NCBI GenBank assembly: GCA_963728655.1 | Contig: CAVSLD010000002.1 | Coordinates: 372,001 to 436,000, forward strand | Origin: Iamia sp963728655 | Lineage (GTDB): Bacteria > Actinomycetota > Acidimicrobiia > Acidimicrobiales > Iamiaceae | Length of the DNA: 64,000 bases | Direction: 5' to 3' | In this document: piece after piece, positions 9,160 through 18,332 of the stretch | Position numbering within the stretch: the stretch's first letter is position 1 | Layout: the number at the start of each line of letters is the position of its first letter | Notes under the pieces: model-generated | Told to the model about the DNA's origin: nothing | Database searches by the model: none | What the model saw: only the letters and a program-made list of their open reading frames with translations | Program-made: the position numbers and the translations under genes

Positions 9160-9579
9160 GTGGCCCCGACCCCGTCCCGCAGCCGCGTGCCGGCCCTCGC
9201 CCTGGCCGGTTGGACGCTGCTGACCTGGACCACGCGGGTGCCGCTGTTCCTCACCGACGACAGCCTCGGCGCGGGGGAGAAGGTCGCGGCCACCCTGCCG
9301 GTGCTCGTCTTCGTCGGGCTGGGCCTGGCCACCGGCATCGCCGTGCTCCGCCGCCACGAGCGGGCGCCGGCCCTCGCCGCCGGCCTGGCCGGGTGGTCGT
9401 TGGCCTACTGGCTGGTCCGCCTGCCCCTGATCGTGGCCCACGACCACCCCGCCGCGTTCTACGTCGCCCACGCGGTGCTGGCCCTCGTGGCCGGCGCGCT
9501 GGCGATCTGGACCCTCGTCCGCCTGGCCGGCGACGGGGTCCTTCCCCGCCTCGGGCGCCTCCTCCCCTCCGGGCGCTGA
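9160..9579 (+). CDS. Four-helix integral membrane protein, unknown
   Basis: 139 residues from a GTG start, with four predicted membrane helices (around residues 13-32, 43-62, 72-92 and 100-120) and short basic loops. TAGGGT lies just before the GTG, so translation is probably leaderless. No catalytic motif is visible and I recognise no family. Confidence 0.7.
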   Translation: MAPTPSRSRVPALALAGWTLLTWTTRVPLFLTDDSLGAGEKVAATLPVLVFVGLGLATGIAVLRRHERAPALAAGLAGWSLAYWLVRLPLIVAHDHPAAFYVAHAVLALVAGALAIWTLVRLAGDGVLPRLGRLLPSGR

Positions 9580-9630
9580 GCCGCCGCCCCCCGCCCCTCG
9601 CCCGGCCGCCCGCCCGGTCGTCCGCCCGGC

Positions 9631-10500
9631 TCAGACCGACGCGGACCGCGGTCCGGTGAGGTCGACGTCGAGGGCCAGGGTGAGGCACCGGCAGGCGCCG
9701 CCGGCCTTCAGGAACTCGCCCACGTCGACCGCGACCGGGTCGAAGCCCCAGGCCTCCAGGCAGCGGCCGACCCGCGGCGGGACCTGCGGCATCAGCACGG
9801 TGGTCCCGACCACGACCGAGTTGGCGGTGAAGCCGAGGGCCTCCTCGTCGGTGAGCCAGAGGGGCTCGGGCACCAGGGACTCGACCACCCGGGTGCCGTA
9901 GCGGTCCCAGCCGAGCGGAGCGCACAGGGCGTGGCGGTCGTCGAGGGGGCAGAACGTGAGGTCCAGGTGGTAGAGCCGCTCGTCGACCAGCTCGAGGGGG
10001 CGGACCACGGCGCCGGTCAGGGCGCTCAGCGGGGTGGTGGCCGCAGCGTCGGAGCGGAACCGGTAGCCCGACACCAGCACCGGCGTGGCGCCCCGGGCGT
10101 CGGCCCCGAAGGGCAGGGCGTCGCCCGCGCCCTCGTGGTCGAGGTCCGGGGGCAGGCGCTCGACCGTCGCCCCCCGGCCCGCGAACCACGCCGCGAAGTG
10201 CTCGGTCTCGGGCTGGCGCTCTGGGTGGCGGAAGTGAGAGGGGACGAAGGTGGAACCCGAGACGACGCCGGCGTTGGCCGTGAACACCAGGTCGGGGACC
10301 GCCGGGTCGGGATCGATCTCGGCCACCTCGGCGCCCGCCGCCCGCAGCGCTGCGACCAGGCCCTCCCACTGCTCCAGGGCCCGCTCGGGATCGACGCTGA
10401 CCTCGGCGTGCATCCAGGGGTTGATCTCGTAGAGCACCCCGAAGTGGGTGGGCCGGCAGCAGAGGAAGCTGCGCCCCCAGGTGAGGTCGCCGGCGGCCAC
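9631..10500 (-). CDS. Amidinotransferase-fold hydrolase, probable arginine dihydrolase (ArgZ-like)
   Basis: Pentein-fold protein of 289 residues. It has the motif PDLVFTANAG, matching the asparagine-containing substrate loop of cyanobacterial ArgZ/AgrE arginine dihydrolases (arginine to ornithine plus CO2 and ammonia), a central HLDLTFCPLDD, and a C-terminal FLKAGGACRCLTL with the catalytic Cys region. Dimethylarginine hydrolases share the fold, so that is the alternative. The gene directly downstream in transcription order from an ornithine cyclodeaminase-type gene (7-base gap) argues for arginine breakdown to proline. Confidence 0.8.
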   Translation of the reverse strand: MAAGDLTWGRSFLCCRPTHFGVLYEINPWMHAEVSVDPERALEQWEGLVAALRAAGAEVAEIDPDPAVPDLVFTANAGVVSGSTFVPSHFRHPERQPETEHFAAWFAGRGATVERLPPDLDHEGAGDALPFGADARGATPVLVSGYRFRSDAAATTPLSALTGAVVRPLELVDERLYHLDLTFCPLDDRHALCAPLGWDRYGTRVVESLVPEPLWLTDEEALGFTANSVVVGTTVLMPQVPPRVGRCLEAWGFDPVAVDVGEFLKAGGACRCLTLALDVDLTGPRSASV

Positions 10501-10507
10501 GCGGGGA

Positions 10508-11737
10508 TCAGGCCCCGAGCTCGTCGGCCAGCTGGGCCAGGAAGGGCCCCACGTCGGTCACGATCCCGTGGGCCTGGTGGCTGCCCCGGTCGCTGAGCTT
10601 GGTGACCACCGCCGGGTTGATGTCGATGCAGTAGGTGGCGACCGAGGCGGGCAGGACGTTGCCGGTGGCGATGGCGTGGAGGGTCGTGGCCAGCATCAGG
10701 GCCACGTCGACCCCATCGACCAGAGCGCGCATGCGGTCGGCCGCCGTGACCACGTCGGTCTCGGTGTCGGGCAGGGGCCCGTCGTCGCGCACCGACCCGC
10801 CCAGCACGAAGGGCACGCCGGCGGTGATGCAGGCGTGCATCACCCCGTCGGTGAGCCAGCCCGCCTCGACCGCAGCGGTGAGCGAGCCGTGGCGGCGGAC
10901 CTCGTTGATGGCGCGGAGGTGGTTGCTGTGGCCGCCCTCGGTGCCCCGCCCGGAGGTGACCGAGATGCCGAGCGACGTGCCCAGCACCGAGGACTCGACG
11001 TCGTGGGTGGCGAAGCCGTTCCCGGCGAAGAGGACCTGCACCCACCCGCCCCGGACCAGACGGGCCACCGCCGGCCCGCCGCCGGTGTGGATGACCGCCG
11101 GGCCGCAGACGGCCAGGACCGAGCGGCCCTCCGCGCGGGCCTGGCGCATGCGGTCGGCGAGGGCCCGGCGCTGGGTGGCCTTGGGCTTCTCGGTCGAGAC
11201 CACCGAGTCCATGAACTCGAAGCCGCCCCGCCCGCCGGGTGCCAGGGGGGTGCGCACCCGCACCCCCTCGGCCCCCACGACGACGTCGTCGCCGGCCCGG
11301 AGGCGGTGCAGGGGGGTGGTGGTCACGGTGGGGGTGCCGTCGGGCCCCGCGGGGCCCAGCACGAGCGTGCAGTCCATCTCGGCCCGGTCGGCGCGGTGCC
11401 ACTGGCCGTCCCGGCGGACCTCGGTGACCAGGTTGGTGGTGGCGCAGAAGCCGGTGGGGGCCACCCCGTCGGCCGGCGCCGGCTCGGTGGCTGCGTCGGC
11501 GGCGGTGAGGGGGTTGGCCCCCTGGACCTGGAGCTGCTCGGCGAGGGCCGCGAGCGTCGCCTCGTCCGGCGCCGTCACCTCGAAGACGGCCCTGCTGGTG
11601 TCGGTCGGGGTGCGCCCGATGTGGACGTCGACCAGGTGGTAGTCGCTGCCCGACTCGAGCACCAGGTCGAGCACCTTGGGCAGGATGAGGGAGTCGACGA
11701 TGTGGCCCTCGAGGGCGAAGGTCTCGACCGCGGGCAT
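10508..11737 (-). CDS. LOR/SDH-domain protein (TIGR00300 type), probable ornithine cyclodeaminase
   Basis: 409 residues starting MPAVETFALEGHIVDSLILP, the typical opening of the LOR/SDH domain that forms the C-terminal half of AgrE/ArgZ and stand-alone TIGR00300 proteins. VLAVCGPAVIHTGGG is a nucleotide-binding region, and NGFATHDVESSVLGTSLG and VTSGRGTEGGHSNHLRAIN are family signatures. In AgrE the C-terminal part carries ornithine cyclodeaminase activity, giving proline. First gene of a two-gene unit with the ArgZ-like hydrolase. It diverges from the NifU-like gene with only 39 bases between starts. Confidence 0.82.
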   Translation of the reverse strand: MPAVETFALEGHIVDSLILPKVLDLVLESGSDYHLVDVHIGRTPTDTSRAVFEVTAPDEATLAALAEQLQVQGANPLTAADAATEPAPADGVAPTGFCATTNLVTEVRRDGQWHRADRAEMDCTLVLGPAGPDGTPTVTTTPLHRLRAGDDVVVGAEGVRVRTPLAPGGRGGFEFMDSVVSTEKPKATQRRALADRMRQARAEGRSVLAVCGPAVIHTGGGPAVARLVRGGWVQVLFAGNGFATHDVESSVLGTSLGISVTSGRGTEGGHSNHLRAINEVRRHGSLTAAVEAGWLTDGVMHACITAGVPFVLGGSVRDDGPLPDTETDVVTAADRMRALVDGVDVALMLATTLHAIATGNVLPASVATYCIDINPAVVTKLSDRGSHQAHGIVTDVGPFLAQLADELGA

Positions 11738-11776
11738 TGGACGAGTCTGACCCCTCAACGGATAGGTTGCCCGGCC

Positions 11777-12367
11777 ATGGGTCAGCCGATCGTCGTCGTC
11801 GAGAAGCCCTCGGTGGCCAACCCCGGGATGGTCCGGTTCGAGACGAACCGGCCGCTCACCGGCATGAGCCACGAGCGCTACCGGGCCGGCACCGAGGTGC
11901 GCGGCGACCGGCCGCCCGACGAGATCGCCCGCCGGCTCTTCGGGCACGGCGGGGTCGAGGCCGTGCACGTCAACGGCAGCGTCGTCACCGTCGACCTGGC
12001 CAAGGGCCGCACCAGCGAGGGGCTCCGGGAGCTCATCGAGGGCCTGTTCATCCACTACCCGCCGGAGTCGGTCGAGGAGATGGAGGACGTGGTCGAGGAC
12101 GCCGACCAGCCCACCTCCGAGGGGGAGCTGGTGGAACAGGAGCTGGCCGCCGAGGGTGCGGCCCCGGCGCCGGCCGAGACGCCGTCGCAGCCCGGTGGCG
12201 AGGCCGACGTGATCCCCGACGAGGAGCCGGGCGCCCCAGCCGAGGAGCCTGACGCCCCGGCCGAGGATCCTGACGCCGCGACGGAGGCCGCGCCGCCGGT
12301 CGCGGCGGCCGAGGACCCGGCGCCGGAGACCCCGGCCGCGCCCGAGACCACCGAGGGCTCCTCCTAG
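11777..12367 (+). CDS. NifU N-terminal/Nfu-like scaffold-domain protein with acidic tail
   Basis: 196 residues. The first ~95 (MGQPIVVVEKPS to IHYPPES) match the Nfu/NifU N-terminal-type domain: PNPGMVRFETNRPLT, then IARRLFGHGGVEAVHVNGSV and a beta strand. No CxxC of the iron-binding Nfu C-terminal domain is present, so a direct Fe-S scaffold role is doubtful. The remainder is a Pro/Ala/Glu/Asp-rich disordered tail. TAGGTT lies just upstream of the ATG. Function uncertain. Confidence 0.78.
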   Translation: MGQPIVVVEKPSVANPGMVRFETNRPLTGMSHERYRAGTEVRGDRPPDEIARRLFGHGGVEAVHVNGSVVTVDLAKGRTSEGLRELIEGLFIHYPPESVEEMEDVVEDADQPTSEGELVEQELAAEGAAPAPAETPSQPGGEADVIPDEEPGAPAEEPDAPAEDPDAATEAAPPVAAAEDPAPETPAAPETTEGSS

Positions 12368-12379
12368 GCCCGTCGGCCA

Positions 12380-12470
12380 GCGAATCGACAGCGAATCGCC
12401 GACGGCCCCCAGGGTCGTCACTCCGCTGCGCTCGGTGGCCGGCGACGGCCAGCGAATCGACAGCGAATCG
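12380..12470 (+). repeat. Intergenic 11-bp-phased octamer element, two copies
   Basis: Two double sites, each two GCGAATCG octamers exactly 11 bases apart: 12380/12391 and 12452/12463. They lie between the NifU-like stop and the LexA box of imuA'. The second copy continues into TCCCAGGCGC and TGACC, a flank shared with the 43.98-kb copy. Confidence 0.85.
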
Positions 12471-12515
12471 CTGTCCCAGGCGCGGGCAAGGCGCTGACCT
12501 GGGCCCTTGCCGGAG

Positions 12516-12531
12516 ACGAACAGGTGTTCGA
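12516..12531. promoter_or_regulatory. LexA (SOS) box upstream of imuA'
   Basis: ACGAACAGGTGTTCGA matches the actinobacterial LexA consensus TCGAAC-N4-GTTCGA with one mismatch. It ends 10 bases before the chosen ATG of imuA', so LexA binding would cover the start region. The same type of box precedes dnaE2. Confidence 0.88.
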
Positions 12532-12541
12532 TACTGGGCCG

Positions 12542-13336
12542 ATGACGGCTGCTGCCCCGGCCCCGGACCCCGCCGGTCGCCCGGCGGTGCCCCTGGAGCT
12601 GCTGGGCCAGCAGGCCCGCCCCGTCACCCTGGCCGCCGAGCGCTCCCTCCCGGTCTGCGACGCCCTCGCCCCCCTCCTGCCCGACGGTGCCCTGCCCCGG
12701 GGCGTGTCGGTCGGGGTGAGCGGCCCCGGCGCCACCAGCCTGGCCCTGGGCCTGGTGGCGGCGGCCTCGGCCGCCGGCTCCTGGACGGTGGTGGTGGGGG
12801 CCCCGGAGCTGGGCCTGGTGGCCGCCTCCGAGGCGGGCCTGGAGCTGGCCCGCACCGTGGTGGTGGCGGCGCCGCCGCCCGAGCGGTGGTCCACCGTCGT
12901 GGCCGCCCTGGCCGAGGCGGTCGAGGTCGTCGTGGTGCGCCCCACCGGCCGGGTGCGCCCGGCCGACGTCCGCCGTCTGGGTGCCCACCTCCGGGCCCGC
13001 GGTGGGGTGCTGGTGCGCCTGCCCGGTCCCGGCTCCTGGCCCGAGGCCCCCGACATCGCCCTGCGCGCCTCGGACCCCGGCTGGCGGGGGGCGGTGGGCC
13101 CCGACCGCCTCGACGGGGCCGGCCGGCTCCGGGCCCGCCGCCTGGTGGTGGAGGCCACCGGGCGGCGCCGCTCCGCCCGGCCCCGGCGTCTGGAGCTCTG
13201 GCTGCCCGGTCCGGACGGTCGCCCCGCCCCGGTCCCGGCCTCGGCCCGGTCGGCCACCGCGGCCGCCCCGGGTGCCGAGGCGACCCCCACCCACCCTGGC
13301 CCCCGCCCCGCACCGGGGTGGGCTCGCGCCGGCTAG
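12542..13336 (+). CDS. imuA': ImuA'-type mutasome protein (RecA-fold, degenerate)
   Basis: About 264 residues. Central region GVSVGVSGPGATSLALGL resembles a RecA/SulA-like P-loop but lacks a proper Walker A lysine. It is placed directly upstream of imuB (4-base gap), as in mycobacterial imuA'-imuB. In mycobacteria the ImuA'/ImuB/DnaE2 set carries out damage-induced mutagenic translesion synthesis. I chose ATG 12542 instead of the in-frame GTG at 12524 because the latter lies inside the LexA box. The identification rests on context plus weak similarity. Confidence 0.75.
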   Translation: MTAAAPAPDPAGRPAVPLELLGQQARPVTLAAERSLPVCDALAPLLPDGALPRGVSVGVSGPGATSLALGLVAAASAAGSWTVVVGAPELGLVAASEAGLELARTVVVAAPPPERWSTVVAALAEAVEVVVVRPTGRVRPADVRRLGAHLRARGGVLVRLPGPGSWPEAPDIALRASDPGWRGAVGPDRLDGAGRLRARRLVVEATGRRRSARPRRLELWLPGPDGRPAPVPASARSATAAAPGAEATPTHPGPRPAPGWARAG

Positions 13337-13340
13337 CCCC

Positions 13341-14972
13341 GTGGCCGAGGACCGCCCGGCCCGGGCCCTCGTGGTGCGGGTCCCCGACTGGCCCGTCCTG
13401 GCCGCCGGCCACGACCGGGCCGAGCCGGTGCTCGTCGTCCACGCCAACCGGGTGGTGGCCGCCTCGGCCGCGGCCCGGGCCGTCGGCGTCCGCACCGGCC
13501 TGCGTCGGCGGGAGGCCCAGCGCCGCTGCCCCGACGCCGTCCTGGTCGCGGCCGACCCGGCCCGCGACGCCCGGGTCTTCGAGCCGGTGGTGGCGGCCCT
13601 CGAGGAGGTCACGCCCCGGGTGGAGGTGACCCGACCGGGTGCGGCCGCCTTCGGCACCCTCGGCCCCTCCCGCTACCACGGGGGCGACGCCACCCTGGGG
13701 GCCCGGGTGGTCGAGGTCCTGGCCGCCGCCCTGCCCCGACCGGCCCCGGTCCGGGTGGGCGTGGCCGACGGCGCCTTCGCCGCCACCTGCGCCTCGCGCC
13801 CGGGGCCTCCGGGGCGGGCCCTCGGCCCCGGCGACGCGGTCGATCCGCCGGAGGGCGGGGACGATCCGGTGCGGGTCGTGGCCCCCGGGGCCACGCCGGC
13901 CTCCCTCGCCCCCTGGCCGGTGCGGGCCGCGGCTCGGCACCTGGGGTCGGTCGAGGCCGAGGCCACCGCCGAGGTCCTGGGCCGGCTCGGCCTCGGCACC
14001 CTCGGCGCCCTGGCCGACCTGCCCGCGACCGACGTCCTGGCCCGGTTCGGCACCGACGGCGCCCGGCTGCACCGCCTGGCCCGGGGCCTCGACCCCTGGC
14101 CGCTGGCCACCCGCCGCCCCGCCCCGGAGCTGGCCCTGACGACCGAGCTGGACCCCCCGGTCGAGCGGGTCGACGCCCTGGCCTTCCGGGCCGTCGCCCT
14201 GGCCGACGAGCTCCACGCCGGCCTGGCCCACGACGGGCGGGTGTGCCTGCGCCTGGCCATCGAGGTGGAGACCGAGCACGGTGAGCTGCGCCGTCGGTCC
14301 TGGCGCCACGAGGGGGGCCTCACCGCGGCGGCGGTGGCCGAGCGGGCCCGCTGGCAGCTCGACGGCTGGCTCAACGGCCCCGTCGGCGACCGGCCCACGG
14401 CCGGCATCACCCGGCTCCTGCTCGACCCCGAGGAGGTGGTGGCCGCCCGGGGCCGCCAGCTCGGCTTCTGGGGCGGCGAGACCCGCATCGACGAGGGGGC
14501 GGCCCGGGCCCTGGCCCGGGTGGCCGCCCTGCTCGGGACCGAGGCCGTCACCGTCCCCGAGCTGCGGGGCGGGCGGGGCCCGGGGGACCGGGTGGGCACG
14601 GTGCCTGCGGCCGCCGTCGACCTGACGGGGGAGCGCCGGGTCGCCCGCCCCGGCACCGAGGGGCCCTGGCCCGGGCACCTGCCCGCCCCGTCGCCGGCGC
14701 TGGTGTTCCCCGACCCGGCCGAGGTCGACCTGCGCGACGCGGACGACCGTCCCGTCGGGGTCGGGGGCCGGGGCCTCATCTCCGCTGCCCCGGCGCGCCT
14801 GGGCCGCCACCGGGTCGTGGGATGGGCGGGGCCGTGGCCGGCCGAGGAGCGGTGGTGGGACCCCGACCGGGCCCGCCGCCGGGCCCGGGTGCAGGTGGTG
14901 CTCGACGACGGCACCGCCCACCTGCTGGCCCTGGAGCACGGGACCTGGCACCTCGAGGGCACCTACGACTGA
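13341..14972 (+). CDS. imuB: ImuB, catalytically inactive Y-family polymerase homologue
   Basis: 543 residues from GTG 13341. It has the Y-family palm/little-finger layout: LVVRVPDWPVLA in place of the usual DxDxFF motif, then AASAAARAVGVRTGLRRREA. The SxDE catalytic motif is absent (TRPGAAAFGTLGPSRYHGG), as in ImuB proteins, which act as adaptors bringing DnaE2 to the beta clamp. LGRLGLGTLGALADLP is the helix-hairpin-helix thumb region. Co-transcribed with imuA' under one LexA box. Active polymerase IV is excluded by the missing residues. Confidence 0.9.
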   Translation: MAEDRPARALVVRVPDWPVLAAGHDRAEPVLVVHANRVVAASAAARAVGVRTGLRRREAQRRCPDAVLVAADPARDARVFEPVVAALEEVTPRVEVTRPGAAAFGTLGPSRYHGGDATLGARVVEVLAAALPRPAPVRVGVADGAFAATCASRPGPPGRALGPGDAVDPPEGGDDPVRVVAPGATPASLAPWPVRAAARHLGSVEAEATAEVLGRLGLGTLGALADLPATDVLARFGTDGARLHRLARGLDPWPLATRRPAPELALTTELDPPVERVDALAFRAVALADELHAGLAHDGRVCLRLAIEVETEHGELRRRSWRHEGGLTAAAVAERARWQLDGWLNGPVGDRPTAGITRLLLDPEEVVAARGRQLGFWGGETRIDEGAARALARVAALLGTEAVTVPELRGGRGPGDRVGTVPAAAVDLTGERRVARPGTEGPWPGHLPAPSPALVFPDPAEVDLRDADDRPVGVGGRGLISAAPARLGRHRVVGWAGPWPAEERWWDPDRARRRARVQVVLDDGTAHLLALEHGTWHLEGTYD

Positions 14973-15006
14973 GGGCGGCCGCCGCCCACCGGACGGTCGG
15001 GCCGGC

Positions 15007-15844
15007 TCAGCGCCGGGCGATCACCTCGCCGTGGGGCACCAGGAACACGCCGTCGTCGGCCTCGGCCCACCGCCGGAGGGCGGCGGCCATGGCCTCGCGC
15101 TGCTCGGCGGTGGCCAGCCCGGCGGCCTCGGCCTGGTCGGCCAGGGCGGTGGCGGTGGTGCGCTCGGCCCACAGCCCGGCCCACCACGCCCGCTCCTCCG
15201 GTGTGGCGAAGCACCAGGCCGACGCGGTGGCGGTGACGTCGGTGAACCCGGCGGCCAGGGCCCAGCCCTTCAGGCGCGGCCCGGCATCGGGCTCGGCGTC
15301 GTTGCCCCGGGCCACCGCCCGGTACAGGGCCAGCCAGGCGTCCAGCTCGCGGTCGGGCGGCGACCACGAGAAGGCCGAGTAGTCGGCGTCGCGCACCGCG
15401 ACCAGGCCGCCGGGACGGCACACCCGGCGCATCTCGACCAGGGCGGCCACCGGGTCCGACAGGTGCTGGAGCACCTGGTGGGCGTGGACCACGTCGAAGG
15501 AGGCGTCGTCGAGGGGCAGGGCGTACACGTCTCCCACGCGGACCTCGACGTGCCGCGTGGCCGGCGCAGGCCGCCGCCGCCCGCTCCACCACGTCGGCCG
15601 ACCGGTCGAGGCCGACCACCCGCCCGGGGGCCACCCGGGCGGCCAGGTCGACGGTGATGGTGCCGGGGCCGCAGCCCACGTCGAGCACGTCGAGGCCCGG
15701 CCGCAGGTGGGGGACCAGGTGCGGTGCGGAGTTCTCGACGGTGCGCCAGGTGTGCGAGCGCAGCACGCTCTCGTGGTGGCCGTGGGTGTAGGTGTCGGCC
15801 GGCGGGGACGGGGTCCCGCCGCCGGCCGCCCCCGTGCCGCTCAT
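15007..15844 (-). CDS. Class I SAM-dependent methyltransferase, frameshifted
   Basis: The N-terminal half (from ATG 15844) contains motif I DVLDVGCGPGTIT and VGLDRSADVVERA; after about residue 95 the domain continues in another frame with GDVYALPLDDASFDVVHAHQVL (split here by family motif II/III), MRRVCRPGGLV and a C-terminal helical part. The change is one base near 15559. Resembles UbiE/ArsM-like small-molecule methyltransferases. Its ATG overlaps the TGA of the upstream hydrolase (ATGA), so translation is coupled. Confidence 0.82.
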
Positions 15845-18198
15845 GCCGGGGTGTTGGGCAGCGGCTCGTAGGTGCGGCAGGCCTGGCCCCGGAGGCTGGG
15901 GCAGTCGGGCAGGCCGGCGGGGACCTCGACGCCGTCGACCAGCGAGAGGGTGATCGACGAGGCGTGCTCGCCGCCCCGGCCCACGTCGCGCTGGTCGCCG
16001 GGGTCGCCGGTGGTGTCGAACTTCCACGTGCCCCGGTCGTGGCCGGGGGAGGAGATCACGACCCGTAGGCGGGTGCCGGCCCGGAAGGCCTGGGCGAACC
16101 CGGGGATGGCGATGTGGGCCTCGGTCCACTCGTCGGGCACGAGCGGCTCCCGGCTGTCGGCGTCCCACCGGTGCTCCACCTCGAGGTCGTCGCCCACCTC
16201 GCCGTCGAGGGCGCGGTGCGACAGGCGCAGCTGGCCGGACTGGACGTTGTCCTCGATGCCATCGGGGCGCACCGCGGTGATGGTCACCTGCACGTCGGCG
16301 TCCTCGGAGTCGGCCCGCACCCACAGGTCCACGTCGCCGGCGCCGGCGACCACCGTGTCGGTCTCGAAGGGCTCGGTCAGGTAGCTCAGGCCCTCGCCCT
16401 CGTCGGGCTGCTGCCAGTCGAAGTCCCAGGTCGGCTCGAGCAGGGGGTAGGAGCCGTCGTCCTCGGCGAAGAACGTGTCCTGACCGGCCTCGGGGTCGTT
16501 GGCGAAGGTGTCGGCCCCGTCGCCGTCGGGGGCATCGTCGACGAGGGTGCCGTCGTCGCCCAGGTACCAGGTGCGGTCGGTGGCGTCGGTCGGCGGCCAG
16601 GAGTCGAAGGTGGTCTCGAAGCGCGCCGTCGGCGAGCCCGGGACCTCGGCCCCCGCGCCGTTCTCGAACAGCACCCGCACCGGCGGCTCGGCCTCGTAGG
16701 CCTCGCGCACGCCGTCGAGGTCGTCGTCGGCGAAGTCGGCGAAGCGGTCCGGCTCGAAGGAGAGGTCGGGGACCTCGAAGAAGTCCTCGAAGAAGGTGGG
16801 GGCGGCGTCGCGGATGGGTGGGGAGAGGCGGGGCACCTGGTCGTGCACGTAGAGCTCGAGGAACTCGAACCAGCGGGTCAGGACCAGGGGGGTGTAGCCG
16901 TCGGGGTGGCGGCCGTTGAAGAGCGTGAAGCGGGTGAGCTCGGCCGAGTCGAAGTCGTCGAGCATCCGGGTGAACAGCGGTCCGGTCTGCTCGTCCTGCC
17001 ACGCCCCGGTCAGGTACACGGGGACCTCGATGTCCTTCACCAGCAGGCCCAGGTCACGGGAGTCGGAGTCCGGCGGCCGGTCCTCCAGGGCCCGGGTGAA
17101 CTCGCCGAAGTCCGGGTTCTGGCTGCGGATCTCGAGGTCGTCCTCGCAGGTGGTGTCACCCGAGTCGACCTGCTCGGACACCCAGTCGGTGCCGCCCGAC
17201 TCGGACTGGTTGTTGCGCTCGGCCAGCCACTGCTCGGTGAAGCCCGAGTTGTAGATGCCGCCCGGCCACGCCATCTGCCAGGCGTCCTCGATCACCGAGA
17301 GGGGAGTGATGGCGGCCAGGCTGGGCGGCCGGGTGGACGCCACGTAGAGCTGGGTGATGCCCGAGTAGGACAGTCCCACCATGCCCACCTCGTTGTGGAG
17401 CACCCACGGCTGGCGGGCGATGGCCTCGACCACGTCGTAGCCGTCGGCCTGCTGGGCCGCGTTGAACACGTCGAACACGCCGCCCGAGCAGCCGGTGCCC
17501 CGCATGTTGACCCCGACGGTGGCGTAGCCGAACAGGCCGGCGATCATCGACCCCGGCTCGGTGGCGTCCGGGTTGGACGGCCCGTAGCCCGAGTACTCGA
17601 TGACCGTCGGGTAGGGCCCGTCCTCGGCCGGACCCGGCAGGCGGACGTTGATGCTGAGCTGCACGCCGTCGCGCATGGTGACGTAGCCGAAGCCGTCACC
17701 GATCTCCTGGTCGTCGTAGAGGGACGCGTCGGGGTGGTCGTCGCGGGCGGTGACCTCGAAGGCCTCGCTCACCTCGACCGGGTCCGCGCTCTCGTCGCGG
17801 ATCGTGTAGCGGCCGGGCTCGAGCTCCCGCCCGGCGCCGGACGAGAGGGTCTCCCCGCCGCCCGTCTCGAAGGTCAGGTACTCGTCGGGCACGTAGGCGA
17901 AGTGGGCCTGGCCCAGGTCGTCGGTGACGAGGGTGAGCAGCTTGGTGTCGTCCTCGCCGACCAGGGTCAGGTCGTGACCCGGCTCGGCGTCGGTGACGGT
18001 CGCGATCTCGACGCCGGGGTGCACGGCGAAGTCGGCCTCGACCGTCTCGACCGAGGTGTCGACCTTGGGACGCTCCGGGGTCGTGTCGTCGGCGGCACCC
18101 CCGTCGTCGTCGCTCGAGCAGCCGGCCGCCACCAGGCCGAGGGCCAGCAGCACGGCCAGCGCACCTCGGTGTCGGGCGCGGCGCGTGGTGGTCGACAT
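15841..18198 (-). CDS. Secreted CocE/NonD-family (peptidase S15) hydrolase lipoprotein
   Basis: 785 residues from ATG 18198. Signal peptide with basic start and lipobox VAAGC near residue 26. A beta-rich N-terminal domain leads into an alpha/beta-hydrolase: VGVNMRGTGCSGG, the nucleophile elbow GLSYSG, and a later Asp/His region (NGRHPDGYTP). The C-terminal jelly-roll is the X-Pro dipeptidyl-peptidase type. Relatives include cocaine esterase and alpha-amino acid ester or cephalosporin acylases; substrate here unknown. Coupled to the methyltransferase downstream. Confidence 0.88.
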   Translation of the reverse strand: MSTTTRRARHRGALAVLLALGLVAAGCSSDDDGGAADDTTPERPKVDTSVETVEADFAVHPGVEIATVTDAEPGHDLTLVGEDDTKLLTLVTDDLGQAHFAYVPDEYLTFETGGGETLSSGAGRELEPGRYTIRDESADPVEVSEAFEVTARDDHPDASLYDDQEIGDGFGYVTMRDGVQLSINVRLPGPAEDGPYPTVIEYSGYGPSNPDATEPGSMIAGLFGYATVGVNMRGTGCSGGVFDVFNAAQQADGYDVVEAIARQPWVLHNEVGMVGLSYSGITQLYVASTRPPSLAAITPLSVIEDAWQMAWPGGIYNSGFTEQWLAERNNQSESGGTDWVSEQVDSGDTTCEDDLEIRSQNPDFGEFTRALEDRPPDSDSRDLGLLVKDIEVPVYLTGAWQDEQTGPLFTRMLDDFDSAELTRFTLFNGRHPDGYTPLVLTRWFEFLELYVHDQVPRLSPPIRDAAPTFFEDFFEVPDLSFEPDRFADFADDDLDGVREAYEAEPPVRVLFENGAGAEVPGSPTARFETTFDSWPPTDATDRTWYLGDDGTLVDDAPDGDGADTFANDPEAGQDTFFAEDDGSYPLLEPTWDFDWQQPDEGEGLSYLTEPFETDTVVAGAGDVDLWVRADSEDADVQVTITAVRPDGIEDNVQSGQLRLSHRALDGEVGDDLEVEHRWDADSREPLVPDEWTEAHIAIPGFAQAFRAGTRLRVVISSPGHDRGTWKFDTTGDPGDQRDVGRGGEHASSITLSLVDGVEVPAGLPDCPSLRGQACRTYEPLPNTPA

Positions 18199-18332
18199 GG
18201 ACGGGTCCCCCTGGTGGCGTCGTGGACGGCGGCCGGTCGACACTAACGGTCGCCGGGGACGCGTCCGGTTCACCCGGCGTGCGGGTGACCGGGCAGGCAC
18301 CGCCGGGGCGGGACCCGTGGGAGACTGCGGCG

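Noticed and set aside
13341..14972. Active DNA polymerase IV (DinB)
   Set aside because: The catalytic DxD and SxDE residues are missing and the gene sits behind imuA' with a LexA box, matching ImuB.
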